NCBI RefSeq assembly: GCF_000483125.1
Contig: NZ_AXXR01000003.1
Span: 248,001-312,000, forward strand
Direction: 5' to 3'
Length of the DNA stretch: 64,000 bases
Source of the DNA: Atopobium fossor DSM 15642
GTDB taxonomy: Bacteria > Actinomycetota > Coriobacteriia > Coriobacteriales > Atopobiaceae
Shown piece by piece: positions 35,329 to 44,300 of the stretch. Every line of letters starts with the position of its first letter. The stretch's first letter is position 1. The translations under genes were made by a program, and so were the position numbers. Under the pieces are notes generated by a model that was not told the origin of the DNA, made no database searches, and saw only the letters and a program-made list of their open reading frames with translations.

Positions 35329-36060
35329 TTAGCGCGGGCAGCGTGCCAAAGCCTCCTCATCTACAACTACAACACAGTTGGTATGCAATTGCAAAATGGA
35401 AGCAGGAACCTGAGGAGTAACAGGACCAAAGCACATGTCATATACTGCCTCTGCTTTAGCAGCACCGCTTGCTACAACCAAAATGGAGCGAGCCATCATA
35501 ATGGTTTGAACACCCATGGTATACGCCTGACGAGGTACATCATCGGCTTTCTCGAATAGACGAGAATTGGCCTGAATAGTGGACTCAGTAAGATCTACAC
35601 AGTGCGTACCCTTGGAAAAAACCGTATCGGGCTCATTAAAACCAATGTGGCCATTATTGCCAATGCCTAACAACTGCAAATCGCAAAAACCCGCCTCTTC
35701 AATCATGTCATCGTAAGTGGTGCATGCTTCCTCGATATTAGGGTTAGCACCATCGGGAACATGCACATTGTTGGGATCAATATTGATGTGATTAAAGAAC
35801 TTGTCGTTCATGAAGTAGTGATAACTTTGAGGGTCATCGTGCTCAAGTCCACGATACTCATCGAGGTTATAGGTACGCATCTGAGAAAAGTCTACGTCAC
35901 CTTTCTTGTACCACTCAATAAGTTGACTGTAAGCACCAATAGGAGTTGTGCCCGTAGCAAGGCCAATCACAGATTCGGGTTTAAGAATTACCTGGGCAGA
36001 AATAATATTTGCTGCCTTACGGCTCATATCCTGATAGTCCTTAGCAGGGATAATCTTCAT
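35329..36060 (-). CDS. nagB: glucosamine-6-phosphate deaminase
   Basis: 243-residue enzyme that converts glucosamine-6-phosphate to fructose-6-phosphate and ammonia. The ATG at 36060 (MKIIPAKDYQDMSRK) has AAAGGAG upstream. Family motifs include GLATGTTPIGAY, the NLDEYRGL catalytic segment and LGIGNNGHIGFNEP. At 243 residues it is the short, non-allosteric Gram-positive type. It lies after rdgB without nagA nearby. Role: amino-sugar use and cell-wall precursor recycling. Confidence 0.97.
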   Translation of the reverse strand: MKIIPAKDYQDMSRKAANIISAQVILKPESVIGLATGTTPIGAYSQLIEWYKKGDVDFSQMRTYNLDEYRGLEHDDPQSYHYFMNDKFFNHINIDPNNVHVPDGANPNIEEACTTYDDMIEEAGFCDLQLLGIGNNGHIGFNEPDTVFSKGTHCVDLTESTIQANSRLFEKADDVPRQAYTMGVQTIMMARSILVVASGAAKAEAVYDMCFGPVTPQVPASILQLHTNCVVVVDEEALARCPR

Positions 36061-36154
36061 TACGCACTCCTTTACCAGGTGCTGAGATACTAAATAACCA
36101 GCCATCAAAAAACATACGCTCACATCATGACACAATGCGCGTACTTACAACATA

Positions 36155-36775
36155 TTAAAGTTGAGAAGCCAAATCCTTAAGTGCATAAAAACGATGAGAA
36201 ATGCTGTTCTTCTGCTCGGGCGTCAGCTGCGCCATAGTCATACCTTGCAGAGCTTCAGGCAAAAACAGAGGGTCATAGCCAAAGCCATTCTTGCCCTTAG
36301 GTGCATAACCAATCTTGCCAGGACAGTTGCCCTCACCCACCAGCACCGTGCCATCCTTCTTTACAAATACCACGCTGGAGTGGAAGTGTGCCGTGCGCTT
36401 ATCCTCATCCACAAAGGTAAGCTCGCTCAGAAGCTTATTGTTATTTGCTTCATCGTTACCATGATTGCCCGCATAACGAGCGCTGTAAATACCAGGCGCT
36501 CCGTCTAATGCGTCCACTACCAAACCAGAGTCATCGGCAATTGCCGACAAACCCGTTTGTTCTAAAGCAGCACGCGCCTTAATGAGTGCGTTGGCAGTAA
36601 AGGTATCTCCATCTTCTACAGGCTCAGGAAAATCTCCTAGCTCGCCCAGAGCAACAAAACGTACACCAGGCAAGACTTCACTCAAAATGGCCTCAATTTC
36701 TACTACCTTATGAGCATTGCCCGTTGCCACCACAACAGTTTTTTGTGGATCAAGATCCAAGATGTCTATAGTCAT
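36155..36775 (-). CDS. rdgB: non-canonical purine NTP pyrophosphatase (RdgB/HAM1)
   Basis: 206-residue XTP/dITP diphosphatase that removes deaminated purine nucleotides from the pool. Motifs: VVVATGNAHKVVEIEAIL at the start, ANALIKARAA, ADDSGLVVDALDGAPGIYSA and NGFGYDPLF. The start has no stronger alternative. It follows rph by 18 bases, the usual murI-rph-rdgB order of actinobacteria. Confidence 0.96.
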   Translation of the reverse strand: MTIDILDLDPQKTVVVATGNAHKVVEIEAILSEVLPGVRFVALGELGDFPEPVEDGDTFTANALIKARAALEQTGLSAIADDSGLVVDALDGAPGIYSARYAGNHGNDEANNNKLLSELTFVDEDKRTAHFHSSVVFVKKDGTVLVGEGNCPGKIGYAPKGKNGFGYDPLFLPEALQGMTMAQLTPEQKNSISHRFYALKDLASQL

Positions 36776-36793
36776 GCCAGTCCTTACTTCCCT

Positions 36794-37525
36794 TTAATTC
36801 CTAAAATTAGTTACCTTATTTTGCAGCTCTAGAAGCTGGGTAATACCAGCTTGGCCCATATCAAGCAGACCAGTAAGCTCATCGCGATTAAACGGTGTTT
36901 GCTCACCTGTACCCTGTAGCTCAATAATGCCACCCTTGCTCGTACCAACAAGGTTCATATCTACCTGCGCACAAGAATCCTCTGAGTAGTCTAGGTCGAG
37001 CAACAACTTACTATCCACCTTGCCCATAGACACCGCAGCTACCTGATCCGTAAGGGGTAAACGCGCTATATTGCCCTTCTCAACCCACGCCATAAGAGCA
37101 TCGTGTAAAGCAACCCACGCACCCGTGATAGAAGCTGTCCTGGTACCACCATCTGCCTGAATAACATCACAATCTACCGTAACGGTAATCTCTCCCAGAG
37201 CGCGCATGTCTACAACCGTACGCAAACTGCGACCAATCAGACGCTCAATCTCCATAGAGCGACCCTTACGGCCCTTATACTCACGAGCAGTACGCCTGTT
37301 GGTAGAAGCAGGAAGCATGGCATATTCTGCCGTAACCCAGCCGGCTCTTGAGTTCATGCGCCATTTGGGAACCGACTGTTCAATAGTGGCACTGCACAGC
37401 ACGCGTGTATCACCAAACTCCGCCATACAAGAACCTTGGGCATTTTTCATGACATCGCGCGTAAGGGTTACAGGACGCATTTGATCTGATGTGCGTCCAT
37501 ACGAGCGCTTAAAGCTATCTACCAC
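36794..37525 (-). CDS. rph: ribonuclease PH
   Basis: 243-residue phosphorolytic exoribonuclease that trims tRNA 3' ends. The family N-terminus (RTSDQMRPVTLTRDV) and the substrate-binding region with AEYAMLPASTNRRTAREY are present, followed by the phosphate-binding part. Most tRNAs here encode CCA, so RNase PH would trim extra bases beyond it. It lies 9 bases after murI and before rdgB, likely one operon. Confidence 0.97.
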   Translation of the reverse strand: MVDSFKRSYGRTSDQMRPVTLTRDVMKNAQGSCMAEFGDTRVLCSATIEQSVPKWRMNSRAGWVTAEYAMLPASTNRRTAREYKGRKGRSMEIERLIGRSLRTVVDMRALGEITVTVDCDVIQADGGTRTASITGAWVALHDALMAWVEKGNIARLPLTDQVAAVSMGKVDSKLLLDLDYSEDSCAQVDMNLVGTSKGGIIELQGTGEQTPFNRDELTGLLDMGQAGITQLLELQNKVTNFRN

Positions 37526-37534
37526 AACAATCTC

Positions 37535-38428
37535 CTAGAGCGTCTCGAGCTCAGAAAGCTCGATATGTTCAACAGAATCCAAATCATGACCAAAAACAAA
37601 CTTTCCAGCCACCGCAAAAGAGGTAATGTCATCAGAAGTAGTTGCAAACCTATAGGTAGGCTCGGCATGCACCCCACGTGTTGCATCATGCATCCCTGCC
37701 AGTAAGCCACGTCGTTTAAGTGTTTCTTTTACCTCTCGTGCAGTCTCTTCCGCAGGATTAACAATACGCACGCCATCTGCACATGCCGCCTGAATTTGAG
37801 TGGATAGCAGCGGGAAATGCGTGCAGCCTAACACGACTGTATCAATACCTTTATTCATGAGGGGAGTTACATCTTTTTGCACCATGGCATGCACCTGAGG
37901 CGTATCAAAAATTTCTGGATTTTGCTTCCAGTCTTGATGCAAATGCCCTCCATTAGCCAGCTCGTCTTCTACCTTTTGCACAAAGCGCGGAGCCGCACAC
38001 TGTGTAACCTCAACACCGACATCCAAAAAATGCAGGGCATGAACGTAAGAATTGGAAGCAACAGTACCTTGCGTAGCAAGCACACCAATTTTGCGCGACC
38101 GAGAAGCCATAATGGCTGCACGAGCTCCTGGCTCTATAACACCAATAACGGGAACGGGAAGCTCTTTTTGCAGAGTATGAAAGGCAGCAGCTGTAGCAGT
38201 ATTACAAGCAATCACCATGAGCTTAATATCATGCTTTGCAAGCCATTTACCCACTTGTAGCGCAAATGTACGCACTTCATCCTGGCTTCGCGGACCATAC
38301 GGACAACGTTTAGTATCTCCCACATACCAAATGGACTCATCCGGCAGGCAATCCGATAGCGCACGCGCAACGGTAAGACCACCAAGACCCGAATCAAATA
38401 CACCAATGGGCAAACTAGGCTGCAACAT
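37535..38428 (-). CDS. murI: glutamate racemase
   Basis: 297-residue racemase that makes D-glutamate for peptidoglycan. The phosphate/substrate loop is FDSGLGGLTVARAL; the two catalytic cysteines lie in IACNTATAAA and VLGCTHFPLL. The ATG at 38428 (MLQPSLPIGV) has GGGGG upstream; a longer start is not supported. It is the first gene of murI-rph-rdgB and lies just after the tRNA-Val terminator. Confidence 0.96.
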   Translation of the reverse strand: MLQPSLPIGVFDSGLGGLTVARALSDCLPDESIWYVGDTKRCPYGPRSQDEVRTFALQVGKWLAKHDIKLMVIACNTATAAAFHTLQKELPVPVIGVIEPGARAAIMASRSRKIGVLATQGTVASNSYVHALHFLDVGVEVTQCAAPRFVQKVEDELANGGHLHQDWKQNPEIFDTPQVHAMVQKDVTPLMNKGIDTVVLGCTHFPLLSTQIQAACADGVRIVNPAEETAREVKETLKRRGLLAGMHDATRGVHAEPTYRFATTSDDITSFAVAGKFVFGHDLDSVEHIELSELETL

Positions 38429-38444
38429 ACCAGTACCCCCAAAT

Positions 38445-38479
38445 AGCAAACGAGCCCAATAGCTTAGCTACCGGGCTCG
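38445..38479 (-). terminator. probable terminator after tRNA-Val
   Basis: A 7-bp GC-rich stem CGAGCCC/GGGCTCG with a 15-base loop is followed by TTTGCTATTT on the minus strand. The T tract is short, so some read-through into murI is possible. Confidence 0.6.
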
Positions 38480-38490
38480 AGACATGTAAA

Positions 38491-38566
38491 TGGTGGGCGA
38501 TGAGGGATTTGAACCCCCGACCTTGTGCGTGTAAGGCACCTGCGCTAGCCGCTGCGCCAATCGCCC
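38491..38566 (-). tRNA. trnV: tRNA-Val (anticodon TAC)
   Basis: 76-base cloverleaf on the minus strand, acceptor GGGCGAT/ATCGCCC, anticodon TAC, T-arm GGTTCAAATCC-type, encoded CCA. The first pair of the anticodon stem is mismatched. Confidence 0.94.
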
Positions 38567-38579
38567 GAATGCGGAGAGA

Positions 38580-38609
38580 ATCTTACCATAAAACGCGAGC
38601 CACATGCAA
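38580..38609 (-). promoter_or_regulatory. candidate tRNA-Val promoter
   Basis: On the minus strand TTGCAT, an 18-bp spacer and TAAGAT lie 13 bases before the tRNA-Val 5' end. Confidence 0.5.
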
Positions 38610-38690
38610 AATTATTTTACATTCCTCCACAATTTTGTTGAAGTCCCATTAAACTCCCTTTACCTTCATGCAGCATATACAAACAATTCG

Positions 38691-38696
38691 TATACT
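38691..38696 (+). promoter_or_regulatory. candidate -10 element of murE, possible leaderless start
   Basis: TATACT ends 7 bases before the murE ATG at 38704, which would place the transcription start at or next to the start codon. There is no ribosome binding site upstream of that ATG, and no clear -35 element. Confidence 0.4.
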
Positions 38697-38703
38697 TACA
38701 ACT

Positions 38704-40293
38704 ATGAACACACTAACCTTTGCAGAGTTGGCTAGCCTCCTTGCACAGTATGACCTGCTCGAGCAGGCTACGCCAAGCTCCTCCACAACGCCTCTATCCA
38801 TCTTTGGTGCTGCCAGCGATTCTCGTGCTGTACGTGCAGGCAACCTTTTTATTTGTAAGGGCGCTGCCTTTAAGCCACAGTTCTTGCAATCTGCCTTGGC
38901 CTCGGGTGCCGTTGCTTACCTCTGTACTGCACAAAAGTTCAACGAGCTTGCTCCTCTTGCTCCCAACGTACCTGCTTTAGTGGTTAATGACGTACGTCGT
39001 GCCATGGCCTATGTCTCTGCTGCTGCCTGGGGCAGCCCAGACCAAGACATTAACATTGCTGGTATAACGGGCACTAAGGGAAAGTCCACCGTAGCCTACA
39101 TGTTACGCAGCATTTGCGATAAGGGTACCCCCTACTCCCGTACCTCAATTATGGGGTCTATAGAAACTTATGATGGCATCGAGCGGGAAGAAAGCCACAA
39201 TACCACGCCTGAGGCACCAGATTTGTGGCGTCATCTTGCTAACGCCAAAACATCTAACCATAGTCCTATGATTATGGAAGTATCCAGCCAAGCTCTTAAG
39301 TATGATCGCGTGCTAGGCTTACACCTCAGCGTTGCAGGCTGGCTTAATATTGGTCGCGACCACATCTCTCCTAACGAGCACGCAGATTTTGAAGACTACT
39401 TTACTAGCAAGCTCAAGCTCTTCTCGCTCACTAACAACGCTGTTATTAATCTAGAAACAGACCAGCTTGATCGCGTATTGGATGCAGCGTCAAACGTACA
39501 GAAGCTCACAGGCTTTAGCGCACAAGGACCCGCTGCCCACAGTTATACCTCTGCTAACGGCAGCACACACGCCCTTGCTCCTAGTATTTGGGCAGAAGCT
39601 ATTGCACCGAGCTTTGGAAGCATACGTTTTATATGTCATACCCCTCAATGGACAGACACTGTGTTATTAAGCATGGCGGGGCTTTTTAATGTGGATAATG
39701 CACTGTGTGCCATTGGCATGGCTCAGCACATGGGCTACAGCAAGCAAGAAATTTGTGATGGCTTAGCTAACTGCCATGTGCCTGGACATATGGAAATCTC
39801 TCCTGCTTCTACCAAGCATGTTGTAGGTTTAATTGACTATGCTCACAACCGCCTGTCATTCCAAAAATTTTTCTCATCCGTAAAAAAGGAGTTTGCAGGC
39901 CGCAAGATTATTGCTGTATATGGTTGTGCTGGTGGCAAAGCCTTTGAGCGCCGCAAGGAATTACCCGAAGAAGCTGCCAAATGGTGTGACCTTAGCATTT
40001 ACACCTCTGAGGACCCCTGGAATGAGCCTACCGAGAAAATCTGTGCAGAAATGGCAGCTCACACGCCTTGTGGAGTTGCATACGAAGTCATACCTGACCG
40101 TACTGCCGCCATCCAACGCGCAGTACAGGTAGCCCAAAACGAGGAGCAAGACAGCATTATCTGCTTACTTGCCAAGGGCGATGAGGTAGAAATGCACCTG
40201 GGCAATGAATTTATTCCTATGACACCCGACGGCGATGTATTTGCGCAAGCCATGGCCCTATATAACACACCCAACTCAGAAGGTCTTAGATGA
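38704..40293 (+). CDS. murE: UDP-N-acetylmuramoyl-tripeptide synthetase (MurE-type Mur ligase)
   Basis: 529-residue ATP-dependent ligase adding the third residue of the peptidoglycan stem peptide. The N-terminal UDP-binding domain has SDSRAVRAGNLFICKG. The ATP loop is GITGTKGKSTVAYM, followed by the substrate-binding HNTTPEAPDL and the C-terminal DYAHNRLSF motif. GTKGK and DYAHN are seen in lysine-type MurE, unlike GTNGK of DAP-type enzymes. The amino-acid specificity motif (DNPR in DAP enzymes) reads EDPWNEP, so the residue added (Lys, Orn or other) is uncertain. The ATG at 38704 is favoured by the family N-terminus. It overlaps the next gene by 4 bases. Confidence 0.9.
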   Translation: MNTLTFAELASLLAQYDLLEQATPSSSTTPLSIFGAASDSRAVRAGNLFICKGAAFKPQFLQSALASGAVAYLCTAQKFNELAPLAPNVPALVVNDVRRAMAYVSAAAWGSPDQDINIAGITGTKGKSTVAYMLRSICDKGTPYSRTSIMGSIETYDGIEREESHNTTPEAPDLWRHLANAKTSNHSPMIMEVSSQALKYDRVLGLHLSVAGWLNIGRDHISPNEHADFEDYFTSKLKLFSLTNNAVINLETDQLDRVLDAASNVQKLTGFSAQGPAAHSYTSANGSTHALAPSIWAEAIAPSFGSIRFICHTPQWTDTVLLSMAGLFNVDNALCAIGMAQHMGYSKQEICDGLANCHVPGHMEISPASTKHVVGLIDYAHNRLSFQKFFSSVKKEFAGRKIIAVYGCAGGKAFERRKELPEEAAKWCDLSIYTSEDPWNEPTEKICAEMAAHTPCGVAYEVIPDRTAAIQRAVQVAQNEEQDSIICLLAKGDEVEMHLGNEFIPMTPDGDVFAQAMALYNTPNSEGLR

Positions 40294-41237
40294 GCAACTC
40301 TGGCACACCACATCCCACGCACACTACACCAGCCTTTCCCACCATTCCTTTGAGCACACAGGAAAGAGCACGCTTAGCAAAAATCCGCTATGTTATGACA
40401 GACCTAGACGGGACAATGCTTACAGGAGCCTCCGCCGTACAAAACAGTTCTAAACTACCCAGCACCCAACTCATCAAAACCCTAGTTGACCTGCGTAATG
40501 CAGGAATTGAAGTAGTGCCTGTATCTGGGCGCAATCGTGCTATGACCTTTGAGGATGCACGCATTTTGAGTTTTAGGGCATGGATCGCAGAAATGGGTGG
40601 ACTTATTTGTACCAAGAGTGGCAGCCAACCCGAATGGACTTACTTTACCGGTGATATGCCCTACAAGCATACCTCCCTTAAGACCCCACATGATCTTATT
40701 TGTGAGACAGGTATTGTGGATGAGCTTATTGCACGCTACCCCGGTAAGCTGGAAACCTACCACGATAACTACGTAGGTTTTGAATACCGCGAAGTAAGTG
40801 TAGCTTTACGTGGAAGTGTGGAAGCATCTGAGGTGCAAGCCATACTCGACAGCTGTTCGTTGCCGCTTTACCTTGCAGACAATGGCCTTGTTAAGCGCAT
40901 AAACGGCAGTACCACGCTTAAAGGCATAACCATGGAACATCCTCAAGGCATCCACACCTATCACATCATGCCTCATGGTCTTACCAAAGGCTCTGGTATT
41001 GCACAATTTGCCAAGCTCATGCATATAGAGAAGGACCAAATGCTCGCAGCTGGTGATTCACCCGCAGACTGTGAAATGGCAGACTTTGTTGGCACCTTTC
41101 TTTTTATGAAAAATGGCTTTGAACATGATGATGCGTATGCCGAGTTGGCTAAGCACGACAACGCGTTTGTATCTAACTTGCCATCTACCGATGGTTGGTG
41201 CGAAGCCATGCAAACGTTACTTGCCGCACGCGCATAA
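40290..41237 (+). CDS. HAD-superfamily (Cof/IIB-like) hydrolase
   Basis: 315-residue putative phosphatase. HAD motif I is VMTDLDGTML (about 35-44), motif II VSGRNRAMTF, motif III Lys in the LTKGSGIAQ segment, and motif IV AAGDSPADCEMA. The cap position between motifs II and III marks a type IIB HAD, the group that includes sugar phosphatases and mannosyl-3-phosphoglycerate phosphatase. The ATG overlaps the murE stop (ATGA), so it is translationally coupled to a cell-wall ligase; a role near peptidoglycan precursors is inference. About 30 residues precede the domain. Confidence 0.88.
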   Translation: MSNSGTPHPTHTTPAFPTIPLSTQERARLAKIRYVMTDLDGTMLTGASAVQNSSKLPSTQLIKTLVDLRNAGIEVVPVSGRNRAMTFEDARILSFRAWIAEMGGLICTKSGSQPEWTYFTGDMPYKHTSLKTPHDLICETGIVDELIARYPGKLETYHDNYVGFEYREVSVALRGSVEASEVQAILDSCSLPLYLADNGLVKRINGSTTLKGITMEHPQGIHTYHIMPHGLTKGSGIAQFAKLMHIEKDQMLAAGDSPADCEMADFVGTFLFMKNGFEHDDAYAELAKHDNAFVSNLPSTDGWCEAMQTLLAARA

Positions 41238-41276
41238 GAAAAGCGAGCTGCTGGTTTTACTTCCAACAGCTCGCTT
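41237..41276 (-). terminator. intrinsic terminator between convergent genes
   Basis: A 14-bp stem with one mismatch (AAGCGAGCTGTTGG with CCAGCAGCTCGCTT, 8-base loop) followed by TTCTT on the minus strand, closing the surface-protein transcript. It may also stop the murE-HAD transcript, although the plus-strand side has no T tract. Confidence 0.75.
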
Positions 41277-41326
41277 GTGTGTACTAACTACTCATGTGTA
41301 TTGACTTTTATGTGTATAAACTCATC

Positions 41327-44300
41327 TTAGGCCTGTTTGCGCTTCTTCCTAAGGACCCACGCAAATACCGTAAGCGTAGCAGATGCAAACAAGATTGATG
41401 CCACACTACCAGCGCTGTCTCCCGTTTTGGGAAGAATGCTGAGCTTGGGTACTACTACAACAGGTGTAGGCGTATTCTTTACCACCAGCTTAATAACAGC
41501 ACCGTCTTCTGTAACCGTAACTGCTGTAGGCTTTTGATCAAGCTCATAACCCTCAGGCGCCTTAGTCTCTACCAGCTCGTAGCTGCCGTAAGCAACGTCA
41601 CTAAACAGCACCGTACCGTCGGCGCCAGTGCTTGCCTTAGCAACCACCTTGTCACCCTGCCTGAGTTCAAACTCAGCACCAGGAAGGACCTTACCTTCAT
41701 TTTGAGCATCTACCTTGGTTACCAAAACAGAACTCTTAATCTTATTGTCGCCAATGGTTAGAGAAATAACCTCGTCTTGCGTAACAATCTTTACAGGATG
41801 TGGCGTTTGATCTAAGACATAGCCTTCGGGAGCCTTAGTTTCAATCACCTCATACTCACCATAGGTAACATCAGCAAAGGTTAGGGTGCCATCATTGCCA
41901 GTTGTGGCCTTAGCAACCACCGTATCACCCTTCCTAAGCTCAAACTCAGCACCAACAAGCTTCTTATTCTCGTCTTGAGCATCTACCTTAGTTACCAAGA
42001 TAGAACTCGTAATCTCATCGTCTCCTACCGTCAGAGAAACAACCTGATCTTGAGTAGTAATCTGTACCGGATAAGGCGTCTGATCCAAAACATAGCCTTC
42101 AGGCGCGGTAATCTCTACTACCTCATACTCACCGTAAGGAACATCTTCAAAGGTAAGTACACCTGTGTTATCCGTTACGCCTTGGCGTACTGCAACGCCA
42201 TCCTTCCTCAACTCAAAACCAGTGTTAGGCAAGAACTTATCGTTTTGAGCCTTATCCACCTTAGAAACTTTAATCGTACCGTGAATACGTGTATTGGTAA
42301 TGGTTGCAACCTTGTAAGAAGCAGTAGCATCGGTTTTTGTTTCGTAGCTATACTCAGCCACATAGCCTTCTGGAACCTCAGATTCTGCAACGCTATATGC
42401 CGCCACAGCATTAGTAGCAGGATTGTTATACAAAAGATTTTCAAACGTACCAGACCAGCCATTGGCAGAAAGCGTGATTGGGTCTACCTTCTTTGCATCG
42501 ATATTTGTAGCAGCGGCGCCATCTTCTGTAAGCTCAACTTGGATTGGATCATGATTGATGGTTCCACCTTCAGTACCATCCGCATTCTTACCTTCAACCC
42601 ATTTCTTTACTACTTCAACCTTAGTCATACGCGTAAGGCCAACGTTAAGTGCTAGAGCGTTATCGTCTGCAACCGTTACACCTGCAACACTTGCGGTAGT
42701 TTGGTCTGCCGCAGCAGTCATAACCATTTTGTCTTGTGCCTTTTTGTCCGCGTTAGGCGAAAAACGCACAAAGGTATTTAACGTATTTGCAGTTGGGTCA
42801 GTTGGGTTATAGGCCTTAATACTATACTCATCAAATTTTCCAGAAGGGTCTGTTGACCAGTTCTTAAGGCCCTTAAAACTATATGTTCCATCAGACTCAG
42901 TAGTAGCAGTATCAACCAGCTTACCCCTTGTATCAAACAGCTCAAGCTTCACACCTGCAACTACTTCAGTCTCGCTCGTGTCCATCTTGCCATCGTAATC
43001 TGCGTCAACCCAAACCTTGCCCTTTAGTATGCTGGGCGTAGGAACAATAGCTACTGGCTGACCATAACGATAACCCTTACCAGACCCAAGGTCACGCAAG
43101 TACGTTGGGGTGTACACATTAATGAGCTGCTTCTCAAAGTCTTCCTTTGGAACATCACGCAAAGTAAGGTTGAACTTAAATTCTTCACGTGCGCCAGCCG
43201 AGAAAACACTATCTTTTGGAGAGGAGATGCGGACAAAGTTTACAGCATCCCAATCCTGCTGGCTCCAGTTTGCCGTGTCTGCCTCGTTTGTCCAGTTAAA
43301 CCCATCCCAATCAAGCGCTTGACTAGTAGGTGTAGCATTTTTTGCATACGAAACGGTATATCCTGCAGGTAGCTGACTCTTAATCCCACCATTGAGGAAT
43401 AAATCAAACTGGAATGCACCATTGGGTTGGATTGCTTTACCCCAATTCTCATCCTTTTTAGGAACAGGCCAATATACCGTAAACCCATTGGCATCACTTT
43501 GAGTTGGATTGTTTGCAATGAGACGATAGTCAACCGTACTATTGGCACCAATCAGAGTCTTTGCAAGACCATCGTAGGTAATGTACTGGGAATCTGGCTG
43601 AGTTGCCATCTTAGCAGCAGATCTCACAATAAGATCTGTTGGTGCTTTGACATTCCATATACCAAAAGCTGTACCAATCATATCCTCGGTACTACCATTG
43701 CCATTAAGATCATATATATCCTTGGTCATGCCACTGCCATATACAAGGTCTTCTGGAGTATCAATATCGTACTCATACCACATAAGTTGATCGTAGGTAC
43801 CAGGTACGTCCTTCTCAGGGTCAGAGTTAAAACTCACAAGAACGTTAGGTTCACCCGTATAAGCCCAATATGCAGAGTTGATTGCATAGGGGATTGCCTG
43901 CGCAGACTCCCTCCAATATACAGAAGGACCAAAGGCGCGAGTATCAAATGTATCCTGATCTGATGTAAACTTAGAAAAATCTAGCTTATATACCTTTGCA
44001 TTAGGATATTTTTGCTTAAGCGCATCAGAAACAGGTACTTCATACACATCAGGTTGCTTTGGACTTACCTTATTTTCATCTACGCTATTATCTCTCCAAA
44101 AATCTTTAGCTCCAACCGAGCGGTATACCATCTGGAAACTTAAATCATCACCAAGAGGACTAATGTAGTACATTGCTTTATGGGTTTGTATACCAGCAGT
44201 TGATCCATTCCAAACAGGAGAGAAGTAGTTAAAATATGTATTGCGAATCTGGTCACCAATAACATAGTTTAGGGGATAGGCAGTACCGTCATGGTAAGCA

